A stretch of DNA of 64,000 nt, from assembly GCA_022841745.1 (NCBI GenBank), contig JALHQW010000021.1:49950-113949 (forward strand), in the 5' to 3' direction. Position 1 is the stretch's first letter; every line of letters begins with the position of its first letter. Shown one piece after another: positions 33,432 to 42,917 of this stretch. Below the pieces are notes generated by a model that made no database searches, was not told where the DNA came from, and saw only the letters and a list, made by a program, of their open reading frames with translations. Both the position numbers and the translations under genes were made by a program. The DNA is from Saprospiraceae bacterium (GTDB lineage Bacteria > Bacteroidota > Bacteroidia > Chitinophagales > Saprospiraceae).

Positions 33432-34608
33432 AAATTGGGTTGTCTTTTTTCCAAAATGCTTGGAGGAATGGGGAAAGGAACTGGTAGCGCCCCGATTTTT
33501 CGAGGACGTAGCCGTCCCGTTCGAGGCCACCCATGAGTTCCATATAATGGTCTTCGACCTTGTGCTTTAGGGCAAGGTCGTAGAGTTGTGGCATGTTGAT
33601 GGCGTCCTTGTGGGCGATGAACACTAATACTTCTTTCAGGAACCGGGCATCTTCTTTCGAAAAATACTCGGTGAGGCGGTGTTTCCAGTCGGTGAAATGG
33701 TCGTTGTTCTTCACCACCCGGTCGAAGGCAGTGTCTATATCCGTGGATGAAAGAATGGGATTATTGGCCTTCCTCGCCGCCTTGTCCACTTCGTCCAGCA
33801 GCAGGTTGATGAAAAACGGAATGAAGAAATTGACCTTGTTGAGCAGGTAGCGGCTGAGTTCAGGGCTGTATTGGACGGCTGCGCCGTCGGTTGCCCAAGC
33901 CATGTATTCCAAGGCTTCTTGGTGGGTTAGCGGCTCGAAGGGGATGGTGCGCAGGTCGTTGATGTCGGCCACCCGCCCGCCGATGGTCTTGACGATGTGA
34001 TGGATTCCCACCGATCCTGCCAGCACGAGGCTGAAATGGCCTTTGTGGTCGGTGTTCTGCCGCCATTCCCGCAGGTGGCTGAGGATGTTTTCGGCTTGGT
34101 CAGTATGGCCTTTTCTGTGGAGGTTGCCAAGCACTTCGGGCAGTTCGTCAAGGCAGAGGACGATTTTCACGCCATTGCTCATCAGTTTTGGCAGGAGTTG
34201 TCGTATTTCGTTGGCGTAGTTCAGTTCTTTTCGCTCACCGAATTTTACACCTTCGGCAGTGACTTCCTCGATATTGATGCTTTTCAGGAAATCGGTGAGC
34301 CATTTTTTCCCTTTGTCAAATTTGCTAAGGCATTGCAGCAGCAACTCGAAAAAGACTTTGAAGAACTCTTGGTCGGACTTCACGCCTTCTATGTCCCTGA
34401 ACTCGCATTGCGTTTCCTTGGGACAATTCTCCCGCATGGCCAGCATAACGGAGGTCTTCCCCACCCGCCGGGGCGCTGCGATGAGTACGTGGTTTCCCTT
34501 TTTGATTTCCTCCCAGATTTGGGATTCAAGCTGTGGACGGGGAAAGTAGTACTCCCCGGTGGCATGGTTGCCGATAATGATTTTCGGGCTTATCCAGTTC
34601 GTGTTCAT
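33421..34608 (-). CDS. Archaeal-type AAA/STAND ATPase
   Basis: 395 residues from ATG 34608 (MNTNWISPKIIIGN). Walker A APRRVGKTS (~45-53), Walker B VLCLDELPEV (~150-159), sensor-like AGSVGIHHI, then a winged-helix region (LTEYFSKEDARFLKEVLVFIAH) and an end (GRYQFLSPFLQAFWKKDNP) typical of the archaeal ATPase PF01637 group. No membrane segment. First gene of a two-ATPase operon; its stop overlaps the next start, so the two proteins are probably made in equal amounts and may form a complex. Confidence 0.82.
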   Translation of the reverse strand: MNTNWISPKIIIGNHATGEYYFPRPQLESQIWEEIKKGNHVLIAAPRRVGKTSVMLAMRENCPKETQCEFRDIEGVKSDQEFFKVFFELLLQCLSKFDKGKKWLTDFLKSINIEEVTAEGVKFGERKELNYANEIRQLLPKLMSNGVKIVLCLDELPEVLGNLHRKGHTDQAENILSHLREWRQNTDHKGHFSLVLAGSVGIHHIVKTIGGRVADINDLRTIPFEPLTHQEALEYMAWATDGAAVQYSPELSRYLLNKVNFFIPFFINLLLDEVDKAARKANNPILSSTDIDTAFDRVVKNNDHFTDWKHRLTEYFSKEDARFLKEVLVFIAHKDAINMPQLYDLALKHKVEDHYMELMGGLERDGYVLEKSGRYQFLSPFLQAFWKKDNPIYGN

Positions 34609-34631
34609 TTTGACAACATTTTTGTTGTGAA

Positions 34632-34686
34632 ACAATTTTGGCTACAAATATATTGTCAAATTATTTTAGCAACAAAATTATTGTCA
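34632..34686 (-). promoter_or_regulatory. Two imperfect 27-28 bp direct repeats upstream of the ATPase operon
   Basis: acaattttggctacaaatat at 34632 onward and attattttagcaacaaaatt at 34660 onward are imperfect copies, each ending in attgtca (34658, 34686). A complementary TGACAA is at 34611-34616, next to the start codon. The AT-rich spacing suggests an operator or promoter of the leftward operon. Confidence 0.5.
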
Positions 34687-34692
34687 GAAAAA

Positions 34693-35883
34693 TCAAAAAT
34701 TACTTTCCCGCAACCTCCCCACCACCCAATCCACGAACCCCACCACATCCGCCTCCACAGGTGCATACGGCCCCGGCACGTAGGCGCTCGATTCCACGCC
34801 CCGGTAGTTGTTCTCGCAGAGCGCCCAGTCCTGTTCCCCGGTTATTTTCCAGAATTCCACGAGGCGGTCGGTGCTGTAGTCACGGCCCTCCACGGCGTCG
34901 GCGTCCACGAGCCAGGCGAGGTCGAGGATGGTGCGGTCGGGGGCGACGGCGGTTAGGCGCATCGTCCAGACGTAGTCGCTGACGGCATCGCACCAGAAAT
35001 TGGGTAGGGTGACGAGGCCGAGCACCCCGGCGTCGAAGTCACGGTGCTGGCCCATCGGGATGGCGATGGGCTGGCCGTCCAAGGAATAGCTGACCACGCC
35101 GGGCCTCAGCGGGTAGCGGATTCCGAAGTGAAAGCTATCCCCCTGAAAATCAACGGTGTCCACGGCGAGGCCCTTTTCCCGCCAAGCCACCTGCCGCTCG
35201 ACCAGCACCTCGTCTGCCGACTCCTTCATGTTCGCCCCGATGACGGCGCTGCAATACTCCGGGTGCGCCGGGCCGCAATGGTAGCACTCCCGGAAGTTCT
35301 CGGCGACGAGCTTCCAATTGGTGCGCAGCTCATAGCGCTTCTGGTAGGCGACCTTGGCCCGGTCGAGTTGGAAGGGACGCAGGAAACGGGCGTAGTCCTT
35401 CCGCAGTTGGGAGAAATCGGGCGGATTTTGCGCCAGCGAAACAAAAATAAAACCCTCCACGACCTGCACCTGCACGGGGTGCAGCCCATGTGCCACCTTG
35501 TCGAAATCGTCGGGCATGAGGCGGGCCTTGTACAAGCTGCCGTCCGTTTCGAACACCCACTGGTGGTAGGGGCAGACGAGCTTGGGCGCATGGCCTTTTT
35601 CTTCCAGGCAAATCAGCGAGCCACGGTGGCGACAGGAGTTGTAATGGGCGAATACCTGCCCCTCCTTCCCCCGTATGATGATGATATTGTCGTTGCGAAG
35701 CTGCCAAGTGAAATAGTCGCCGGGGCGGGGAATCTGCGCCGTGGTGCCCGCAAACAGCCAGTATCTCGACCAGATTTTTTGCCACTCCAAATCGAAGATG
35801 GCGGGTTCGGTATAAAATGGCCGCTCCAGGCTATGACCGGATTGGTAGCGCTGGAGGAGTTGCTGGATGTCGGTGGGCGGCAT
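34693..35883 (-). CDS. Rieske non-heme iron oxygenase alpha subunit
   Basis: 396 residues. N-terminal Rieske [2Fe-2S] domain with CRHRG (~83) and CPYHQW (~103) ligands; C-terminal catalytic domain with the mononuclear iron motif ENFRECYHCGPAHPE (~200-214). Closest in style to choline/glycine betaine monooxygenase-like (GbcA) aromatic-ring-hydroxylating enzymes, but substrate cannot be read from sequence. No ferredoxin or reductase partner gene lies beside it. Cytoplasmic. It lies 84 bases upstream of the ATPase pair on the same strand. Confidence 0.9.
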   Translation of the reverse strand: MPPTDIQQLLQRYQSGHSLERPFYTEPAIFDLEWQKIWSRYWLFAGTTAQIPRPGDYFTWQLRNDNIIIIRGKEGQVFAHYNSCRHRGSLICLEEKGHAPKLVCPYHQWVFETDGSLYKARLMPDDFDKVAHGLHPVQVQVVEGFIFVSLAQNPPDFSQLRKDYARFLRPFQLDRAKVAYQKRYELRTNWKLVAENFRECYHCGPAHPEYCSAVIGANMKESADEVLVERQVAWREKGLAVDTVDFQGDSFHFGIRYPLRPGVVSYSLDGQPIAIPMGQHRDFDAGVLGLVTLPNFWCDAVSDYVWTMRLTAVAPDRTILDLAWLVDADAVEGRDYSTDRLVEFWKITGEQDWALCENNYRGVESSAYVPGPYAPVEADVVGFVDWVVGRLRESNF

Positions 35884-35993
35884 GATGGAAAATTTTGCGA
35901 AAGCTCGGTTGAAAATTGCGATTTTACAAACAGGGTAATCTACTGTAAAGGGCTTTCTTATAAAAATTGTAAACCCATACTTTACCCTTTTAA

Positions 35994-36085
35994 GTCGCTT
36001 TTGTCATCGCCGAAGGCGACCTGCGACATCACGAGGGCAGTCCCGCATGACGTCGCAGGTCGCCTTCGGCGATGACAAAAGCGAC
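35994..36085. repeat. 92-bp element with perfect 34-bp inverted arms
   Basis: Arms 35994-36027 and 36052-36085 pair without mismatch (gtcgcttttgtcatcgccga...), loop 24 nt. An outer imperfect pair (aagggctttcttataa near 35948 and ttatgagaaagccctt near 36106) shows that the element extends to about 35945-36122. It sits between two leftward genes. It has no T-run, so it is more like a mobile palindrome than a terminator. Confidence 0.85.
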
Positions 36086-36123
36086 AAATTAACCAAGCGC
36101 AGTTATTATGAGAAAGCCCTTAT

Positions 36124-38748
36124 CTACCGCACCACCACCTTCCCTCCTTTCACCATCCTCCCCTTTTGCATAAACCGATAAGCATAAACCCCGCTCGGCA
36201 AGGCCCCAAGCACAATATTCGCCTGATTTTGCAGCCCTTTTTGCGAAGCAACCACCCGACCGTTCAAATCCAACAATTCAAAATCGGCAGCGGTGGGGGC
36301 ATTAATTGCGGCACGCAAAACAGCGCCTTTTTCAGCGGGGTTTGGATAGATAGTGACCGCAAAATCGCTTGCCATATTGCTCGTAGAGGAAGGGGGCGGC
36401 TCAGAAAGTTGGAAGTCCCAGATGCCCCGCCCGAAGGTGCCAAAGCGGACGATGTCGTTCGTGCCCGCAGGGAAATCAACATACTCCACGCAGGTGTACC
36501 ATTGCAGCGGCGTCTGCGCACCAATGAGCGGGAACCACCTGTTTTTTTCCTTCACAAACACATAAGGCCCGACGCCGGTGGCCGCAAACAGCAATGTCTC
36601 GTCGGGGTTCGCCACGATTTCCTGCACGATCGTCTGCGGCAGGCCGGTGGACATGGGAACGAAGGTCTGCCCGCCGTTCACGGAGCGATAGACCGGCGGG
36701 TTGGAGTAGCCGCTGCCCGAAATCCAGAGCAGGTCGGGGTCTTTTTTGGAGGCGTGGATGCAGGCCGTGAAGATCCAGTCCACGGTCGGGCCGACAAAGC
36801 CCTGCGATTTTTCCCAGGTGGAACCTGCGTCCAGGGTGCGGAATAAGGTGCCGTCGTCGGTGCTGACGAAAATCCTGTCGGGGTCAAGCTCGGACTGCTC
36901 AATGGCCGAAATCCGCCCATTGCCAGAATTGGAATTGGCCAGGAAATCGAAACTGAACTGGTCAGCGACGATGCTATAGGGTGGGCTGCTGCTGGCCGAG
37001 AGCGTGATGAGGTGCGAGCCGCCCTGGCCTTCGTTGATATTGCCTCCGGCAACGAAGATGGAATTGCCGTTGGGGAAGGCCGTGGGCGCCGTTGGCACGA
37101 TCCAGTCGAGGGCAGGCACGTCGCCTTCGGGCAGGTTCCAGTTGGAGTCGCCCCAAGGGGTAGGTAGGGTCAGCGCATCAGGGTAGAAACTGAAGTCGCC
37201 GCCGGGGTACTGCACCCAAAGGCTTCGGTAGTCGTTGGTGAGCTGCATCATGCCGTAGTCGCCGCTCCACTGCTGCACGAAATAGTTGGGGCCTTGCTCG
37301 TCGGCTGCGTTGGTCCACTGCCAGCCTTGGTCCTGCGAGCCGGCATAGATGTATTCGGGGTATGCAGGGTTGGTCTGTACGTCGTAGTATTGGCTGATGT
37401 TAAGGCCATCGAGGCCGATGTTCTGCGTGGTTTGAAGGTCGTCGTAGCTGATGTGCAGGCCACCGTGGTTGGCGACAAGGAAAAATGGCGTCCCATCCGT
37501 TTTCCTGAACGCCTTCAAGTCCATGATGTCGGCATGGAGCAGGTCGAAGTCGGCGTAATATTCCCACCACTCGTTCAGGAACTCCCAAGTGATACCGCCG
37601 TCGTAGCTCTGCTGGCAGTTCACCTCGCCCATGACGAGGTGGTTGGGGTCGAATGGCGAGCAAATCATGCCCACTGACCAAGCCTCGGTGGGCGTGACAC
37701 CCTGCATCGCCCAGTTTTGCCCGCCATCGTTGGAGCGATAGACATCCGTATCGTTGGCTAATGCATAAAAAACAGGTTGGCCGTTCGCATCCAAGCTCCC
37801 TGAAAATTGGAGCTCCACATCGGCTGGCAGGCCAGTCACATTGGCTTGTAGCGGTAGGCTGTCGGCCTCCACCCGATGGAGTTGCTGGTGCCTATTGAGC
37901 AAAAAGATTTGGTCGGTGCCGAGTGCCTGCCAGAGGCTGGTTTGCTTTCTTTCACCGTGGTCGAATGCTTTTATCCGGGTAAAATTGCTGCCATTGTCCG
38001 TGGAGCGGTAGAGCCAGATTCGGGGTGCCCAGGGCACGTTGTCCCAGGTCTCCACGAGGTAGTACAGCGTGTTGGGGTCGCTGGCCAAGGCTACCAATTG
38101 CATGGGCGAGCCCCAGCCGTCGTAGAAGTCGGGCGAGAAATTCGATTGCTGCCAGGTAAGGCCTTCGTCGTCGGAATAGAAAAGGATTTTACCTTCTGGG
38201 GCAATGATGCGCACGCCGCCTGAGTCTATGGGCTGCACTTTTATCAGTTTTGGATTGAAGCGGCGGTCGTCGTTGAGCACTTCCCAGCCTTCGTTGTTGG
38301 TGCCGCCCCGCCACACCGAGCCGCCGTCGGATAGGCCATAAACCTTGTCGGTCGGCGCATGGTAGTCCACGGTGCGCAGGCTGCCCGACTGGTTTTTGCT
38401 GCCCCGCTCCGACCACTCGCCCATCACGGTGCTGTCAGCAAAGAACTCGATGGAGCGGTCGCCATTGCCCAAGCTGGCTTTCAGTTCCCGCAGCGACCGG
38501 ATATTTTGCAGGTCAATGGCCCGCCAATCAACACCGGGTGCAGCCTTGTGCAATAGTTCAATCCAAGCTTCCCGACGTGCTTGGCCGTCCTCGTCCTCCG
38601 ATTGGTCGGTACGGTAAACGGGGCCGTTGGTGGGGGCTGGGAAGTGGCGGTTCGAAGCGGCTCCGGCTTTTTTGTTTTTGAACAAAAAGAAGCCAAGGCC
38701 CGCAAGGGCAAGGCAGGTAGCGACTATGTAAACTGGCTTCATTTTCAT
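36124..38748 (-). CDS. Secreted BNR/sortilin-like repeat protein with T9SS type A sorting domain
   Basis: 874 residues from ATG 38748 (MKMKPVYIVATCLALAGLGFF, a signal peptide/anchor). Multiple Asp-box/BNR units (STDNGSNFT, SNDGGQNWA, STDDGTLFRTLDAGSTW, SVNGGQTF) build a beta-propeller like VPS10/sortilin or exo-glycosidase-related proteins. The C-terminal ~80 residues (VTIYPNPAEKGAVL... PSGVYAYRF) are a Por-type T9SS domain. Enzyme activity cannot be claimed; likely a surface binding or carbohydrate-active protein. Confidence 0.88.
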   Translation of the reverse strand: MKMKPVYIVATCLALAGLGFFLFKNKKAGAASNRHFPAPTNGPVYRTDQSEDEDGQARREAWIELLHKAAPGVDWRAIDLQNIRSLRELKASLGNGDRSIEFFADSTVMGEWSERGSKNQSGSLRTVDYHAPTDKVYGLSDGGSVWRGGTNNEGWEVLNDDRRFNPKLIKVQPIDSGGVRIIAPEGKILFYSDDEGLTWQQSNFSPDFYDGWGSPMQLVALASDPNTLYYLVETWDNVPWAPRIWLYRSTDNGSNFTRIKAFDHGERKQTSLWQALGTDQIFLLNRHQQLHRVEADSLPLQANVTGLPADVELQFSGSLDANGQPVFYALANDTDVYRSNDGGQNWAMQGVTPTEAWSVGMICSPFDPNHLVMGEVNCQQSYDGGITWEFLNEWWEYYADFDLLHADIMDLKAFRKTDGTPFFLVANHGGLHISYDDLQTTQNIGLDGLNISQYYDVQTNPAYPEYIYAGSQDQGWQWTNAADEQGPNYFVQQWSGDYGMMQLTNDYRSLWVQYPGGDFSFYPDALTLPTPWGDSNWNLPEGDVPALDWIVPTAPTAFPNGNSIFVAGGNINEGQGGSHLITLSASSSPPYSIVADQFSFDFLANSNSGNGRISAIEQSELDPDRIFVSTDDGTLFRTLDAGSTWEKSQGFVGPTVDWIFTACIHASKKDPDLLWISGSGYSNPPVYRSVNGGQTFVPMSTGLPQTIVQEIVANPDETLLFAATGVGPYVFVKEKNRWFPLIGAQTPLQWYTCVEYVDFPAGTNDIVRFGTFGRGIWDFQLSEPPPSSTSNMASDFAVTIYPNPAEKGAVLRAAINAPTAADFELLDLNGRVVASQKGLQNQANIVLGALPSGVYAYRFMQKGRMVKGGKVVVR

Positions 38749-38888
38749 GGCATGTGAATTTGAATGCAATCCTATTAAAAAGATGGCAAACCAAGAAATG
38801 AAGCTGTTGAGACTTTGGCCCTTGGCCAAGATTAGCGGGTTTTTAGGTTTAATGCCTGCCGTGTGTCGTGGGTAAAAGCCTTTAAACA

Positions 38889-38923
38889 AATACCCCCTCG
38901 GCAGCAACTACCGAAGGGGTATT
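38889..38923 (-). terminator. Hairpin terminator after the barrel-protein gene
   Basis: aataccccctcgg at 38889-38901 pairs with 38911-38923 with one mismatch; on the minus strand it is followed by a T-rich stretch. It lies ~80 bases past the stop at 39001. Confidence 0.6.
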
Positions 38924-39000
38924 CGTCTAAAGCAAATCTGTGATTAAGGCACTGCATTGGTAGGCCAAGGCAGCAGGCACCATCCTGTTTAGAACCTGTT

Positions 39001-39819
39001 TTAAAACCAAGCCCCTAATTTCAAGGAAGGCTCAAAACTAATCTTATTTAGGTTTTTGTAAAAAGGCGCTTTTAAGTCAGCCGCTATGCCAAAGTCGGCG
39101 GAAAAATATTGACCGATGGGCAATTGGTAGCCCAGTTTCATGTGAGGAATCCAATAGGTCTTGCTGGCTTTCTTGATTTCCAGTCGGTCAAAGCTATAAA
39201 CATCTTCTTGCATCAGTTTTTCTTCCCCTGTGTAGCCGAACAATAATGGGATGCCAGAAATATCAAAGTCACTACCAAGCTCGGTCATGTCGCCCCTACG
39301 GCCTCTTGAATATACGTACTCAGAAACATTTTTACTGCCCAAGGTAAAACCGGGGGTTAGGTAAAGGCCACCAGCAACCTTGGTGTTTTTTGATTGGACA
39401 AGATAGCATTTATAGCCCATCGTTAGAAAAACATGGCGGTTGGTATAATATTCCCTATTCTCTGTTTTTTCTTCCCAGTCTTCATCTCTGCCACTCGAAG
39501 GTATCGGTATAAAGAAAAACCATGCGATGCCATTATGTACCCTTAAGTAGTTGGTTGTATCCAACTGCTCGTGGTTGTAGGGAGCGATACCTGGGTCATC
39601 CGAGCCCTTAAAACGGAAACCAAGGTTAAGTTCGAGCGCAAACTTCCTGCTGTACTGCCGTTCGTAGCCGAACTGCAGTTCACCTTTTTTAGTGAACGCT
39701 TGGTAAGGTGCTACTGTCAGTCCATGCTGTTTTGTAGGTGAGAATTGCGAGGTCTGTGCGGTTGCCGAAATGCCAGCGAACATGGCGCCAACGATAAGGA
39801 TGAAAGACAATTTTTTCAT
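39001..39819 (-). CDS. Outer-membrane beta-barrel protein
   Basis: 272 residues from ATG 39819 (MKKLSFILIVGAMFAGISATAQ signal peptide; the longer frame upstream is not credible). Alternating hydrophobic/aromatic strands (LQFGYERQYSRKFALELNLGFRF; YSADFGIAADLKAPFY-like), ending in LGAWF with a terminal Phe typical of barrel insertion by Bam. No specific family recognised. Divergent from the histidine kinase gene. Confidence 0.8.
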   Translation of the reverse strand: MKKLSFILIVGAMFAGISATAQTSQFSPTKQHGLTVAPYQAFTKKGELQFGYERQYSRKFALELNLGFRFKGSDDPGIAPYNHEQLDTTNYLRVHNGIAWFFFIPIPSSGRDEDWEEKTENREYYTNRHVFLTMGYKCYLVQSKNTKVAGGLYLTPGFTLGSKNVSEYVYSRGRRGDMTELGSDFDISGIPLLFGYTGEEKLMQEDVYSFDRLEIKKASKTYWIPHMKLGYQLPIGQYFSADFGIAADLKAPFYKNLNKISFEPSLKLGAWF

Positions 39820-40141
39820 TTTGCAGATTTTTAAAGTTAGAAGCCGGGGCGGGCAAAACGCTGTTTGCCCAAAATCCCTGTCTTCGTTTTGCATGGTGCA
39901 AAGATGCCCCCACGGCCACCCCTCCCGAAACACCCAAACCCGTGATTCGGGGAAAATGCCCCAAAGAGGTGAGGCATCACCTACAGGGGTTAGGCAAGTT
40001 TGGGTTGCGGGCTGAAAAAGAGCGTTTCCCTCACCTAAAAGGGTGAGATGGCTCACGAGAACACGGCATTTTGAAAAAGGAGAAGGATAGTTGGGCGGTT
40101 TTTTGCGTTTCTTTGGAACGCCTTGTGGCCAACGTTCAACG

Positions 40142-42094
40142 ATGCATTTTTACCTGAAATATCTTATACCACTGCTGCTGCTGTCGCAAACGGCAACCGC
40201 CAACGATACCCTGCGCACCTTGCAGCTTGGAGGAAATGCCCTATTGCTTGGCAAGGGGAACGTCGTGGGCATACTAAAGGACGACCTCAGTGACCACGAC
40301 ACCTTCGATATTGGCGAGATGATGTTCGCCCCGGCCAACCTGTTCTCGCCTTGGAACAAAGGACGGTTCCGAATCGGATACACCAAGTCGGCCTATTGGC
40401 TGCGCCTCGACCTCACCGATACCACCGACCGGAAACTCATCCTCGAACTCGACAACCCCTATCTCAGCCAAGTGCGCTTCTACCAAGTGGCCGACGGCGA
40501 GGTGCTGGACACCCTGACCGCTGGCAGTGACATTCCATTTGCTGGCCGCCGCCATTGGAACCTTCGGGATACCATCCGCATATCCGCTGGGGACACCGTG
40601 CGCTGCCTGCTCAACATCCCCTACAACCGCTCCCTTACCGACTTCAACCTCTTCCTCACCGACGCACGGGCCCGTGGCAAGTTCGACCGAATCGAACAAC
40701 TATTGTTAATCGTGTTCTTCTGCCTGATATTGGTCTATCTGCTCATGCTGGGGCTGGCCATCAGGCTCACCAGTTTTCGCTACTACTGGTATTATTTCGC
40801 ATACGTGCTGCTCGTAAGTGGCTATATATTCGCTGACATCGGGCTTGGATATATGGTTTTTTGGCCCCAATGGCCTTATATCCAACAAGTATCGCTGCCC
40901 ATTTTTGCCAATGCGTACCTCATTGCCGGTACCTTCTTTGTAATGGCGCACTTCCACACCCGCCGCAAATATCCCATCCAACATGCTGCCCTGCGGGCAG
41001 TCTCTTTTGTTGCTGCCGCAATGGTGTTCACAGCATTGTTGCTGCCAGTGCTTCCCCCGTTCTGGGCACATTTGTACGCCAATTTCAACGGTGCAATGTA
41101 CATCGTCACGGTGCTGCTCTTCTTCTGGCTGGCCGGCACGGCCTTCCTGCGTGACGACCGCACTTTCCCCGGCTGGCTGATGGTCGGCTTCCTGGTGCAC
41201 GGGGCAAGCGTAATCTATTCCAGTTTGGAACAGTTCAAGTTCGTGCCCCCGCTATCGCTCCAGTCCATTTTAGCGGAAAACGGCCTGCTCATCACCTTCC
41301 ACACTCCGCTGGTGCTCATGGTCGGGCTATTGGTGGAAATGGGCATCGTGTTGCTCATCGGCGTGAAGCGCTTCCGCAACATGCTGGCCGAATCGCAGCG
41401 AATGAGCCGTGAACTGGCCGAACAGCGCAAGCAGAACCTCAACGCCCTTGCACTTGGCATGGAGACCGAGCAGCGCCGAATCGCCCAGGAACTGCACGAC
41501 GGGCTGGGCGGTAGCATTGCGGCAGCAAAGTTCAAGCTGGAGAAAATCCAAACGGAAAAAAGCGGCAATGACCCAGCCCTCGGCGAAGTGGTCAGGGACT
41601 TGTCGGACATCCACCAAGAACTACGGGAAATAGCCCATAACCTAATGCCCAAGCACCTGCACAAGCAGGGGCTTTTGGCCGCCGTGGAGCAATTGGTGCG
41701 CCGCATGGAAGCCGCTGCCCCCAAGCTGGAAATCAGCTTCTACAACAACGCCGACCTTGAAGAACTGAACGAACTGGCCAGCGTCTATCTCTACCGCATC
41801 GTACAGGAGCTGTTGGCCAACCTGCTCAAGCACAGCGCTGCCACGGAGGCGTACCTCCAGTTCGTCAAACAGGAAACTGGGCTGCTCATCACCTTGGAGG
41901 ACAATGGGAAGGGATTTGATTTGGCAAGAGGCAGTGCTCCTATGGGGGGTAAGGGCGGGGCGGAGGGAGGCATCGGCATCGCCAATATCCGCTACCGGGT
42001 GGAGGATGCCTTGAGCGGGAAGTTCCAAATGGAGAGTTCGCCGGGCCAGGGCTGCATGACGACGATTGAGTTGCCTTGGCAGGGGATTCTCTAA
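40142..42094 (+). CDS. 7TMR-DISM sensor histidine kinase
   Basis: 650 residues from ATG 40142 (signal-like MHFYLKYLIPLLLLSQTATA). Extracytoplasmic 7TMR-DISMED2-type domain (~25-180; YWLRLDLTD), seven hydrophobic helices (~190-400), then a HisKA_3 dimerisation region with RRIAQELHDGLGG, phospho-acceptor His452, and a HATPase_c domain (DNGKGFDL; GGIGIANIRYRVE). Senses an unknown, possibly carbohydrate, ligand. The convergent LuxR-type regulator, whose stop codon overlaps this one, is the probable partner. Confidence 0.92.
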   Translation: MHFYLKYLIPLLLLSQTATANDTLRTLQLGGNALLLGKGNVVGILKDDLSDHDTFDIGEMMFAPANLFSPWNKGRFRIGYTKSAYWLRLDLTDTTDRKLILELDNPYLSQVRFYQVADGEVLDTLTAGSDIPFAGRRHWNLRDTIRISAGDTVRCLLNIPYNRSLTDFNLFLTDARARGKFDRIEQLLLIVFFCLILVYLLMLGLAIRLTSFRYYWYYFAYVLLVSGYIFADIGLGYMVFWPQWPYIQQVSLPIFANAYLIAGTFFVMAHFHTRRKYPIQHAALRAVSFVAAAMVFTALLLPVLPPFWAHLYANFNGAMYIVTVLLFFWLAGTAFLRDDRTFPGWLMVGFLVHGASVIYSSLEQFKFVPPLSLQSILAENGLLITFHTPLVLMVGLLVEMGIVLLIGVKRFRNMLAESQRMSRELAEQRKQNLNALALGMETEQRRIAQELHDGLGGSIAAAKFKLEKIQTEKSGNDPALGEVVRDLSDIHQELREIAHNLMPKHLHKQGLLAAVEQLVRRMEAAAPKLEISFYNNADLEELNELASVYLYRIVQELLANLLKHSAATEAYLQFVKQETGLLITLEDNGKGFDLARGSAPMGGKGGAEGGIGIANIRYRVEDALSGKFQMESSPGQGCMTTIELPWQGIL

Positions 42095-42762
42095 AGCAAT
42101 CCCTTGCTCCGCAACCAATTCATCAACTCCGCCACATTGTGTACATCCAACTTGCTGAAAATATTCTTACGATGGGTGTCAATCGTGTTCACGCTGCGGA
42201 ACAGGCGCTCCGACATGGCCTGTGTGCTAAGCCCCTCGGCCACCAGGAGTGCAATTTCCAGTTCACGGGGCGTGAGCGGGGCGGCCTTGTCCATGCTGAG
42301 GTCGGCTTCGTTGCGGGGGCGAGTCGTGCCACGCTCCACCATGATTTTGTGGAGCATACCGCCTTCCACTACCTCGAAACCCGCCGCCACTGCCTCGATG
42401 GCCGTCTTGATTTCGGAGCGGCTGCGGGCCTTCAACAGGTAGCCCGCCAGCCCCTTCGACAGGGCGGACTGCACGATTGGTACATCGTCGTAGCTGGTGA
42501 GCAGGATGATTTTCAGGCTGGGGAATTCTGCCAGCAGTTGTTCTGCCGTCTCGATACCGTCGGGTTGGCCCTCGCCGAAGCTGTAATCCATCAGCACCAC
42601 GTCGGGCTGGTGCAAGCGCACGGCCTCGGCAACCTCGGCGGGCAGGTGTACCTGCCCCGCAAAATGGACACGGTCGTCGTTCTGGAACAAGGCCGTCAGC
42701 CCCTCTACGTAGCTGCGGTGGTCGTCGGCGAGGATGATGGTGATTTTATTGGTCATGGCCAT
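42091..42762 (-). CDS. NarL/LuxR-type response regulator
   Basis: 223 residues. Receiver domain with acidic pair in LADDH, phospho-acceptor D59 (VLMDYSF), Thr in LLTSYDD and Lys in YLLKARS; then a LuxR HTH (TPRELEIALLVAEGLSTQAMSERLFRSVNTIDTHRKNIF). Fits HisKA_3 kinases. Converges on the kinase gene with the four bases ctaa shared by both stop codons, so they are not one operon; expression must be coordinated by separate promoters. Confidence 0.93.
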   Translation of the reverse strand: MAMTNKITIILADDHRSYVEGLTALFQNDDRVHFAGQVHLPAEVAEAVRLHQPDVVLMDYSFGEGQPDGIETAEQLLAEFPSLKIILLTSYDDVPIVQSALSKGLAGYLLKARSRSEIKTAIEAVAAGFEVVEGGMLHKIMVERGTTRPRNEADLSMDKAAPLTPRELEIALLVAEGLSTQAMSERLFRSVNTIDTHRKNIFSKLDVHNVAELMNWLRSKGLL

Positions 42763-42917
42763 GATGTTTAATCAAGCTGCCCTAAAATGCAAACCTAAGC
42801 ACCAGCAGGGAAACGGCCAAAATACTGCACCTCACTTTAGCCTGGTTCATTACTTCATACTCGCATATTTATTAACTTGATTTACATGCAGAACCTGATG
42901 CCTTCGGCGCACACCCA

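Noticed and set aside
31092..34608. Assignment of the ATPase pair to a named defence system
   Set aside because: Neither protein has a recognisable effector (nuclease, TIR, protease), so naming a known system would be unsupported.
34997..36075. Rightward frame opposite the Rieske oxygenase
   Set aside because: Antisense shadow; Rieske and mononuclear iron motifs fix the coding strand.
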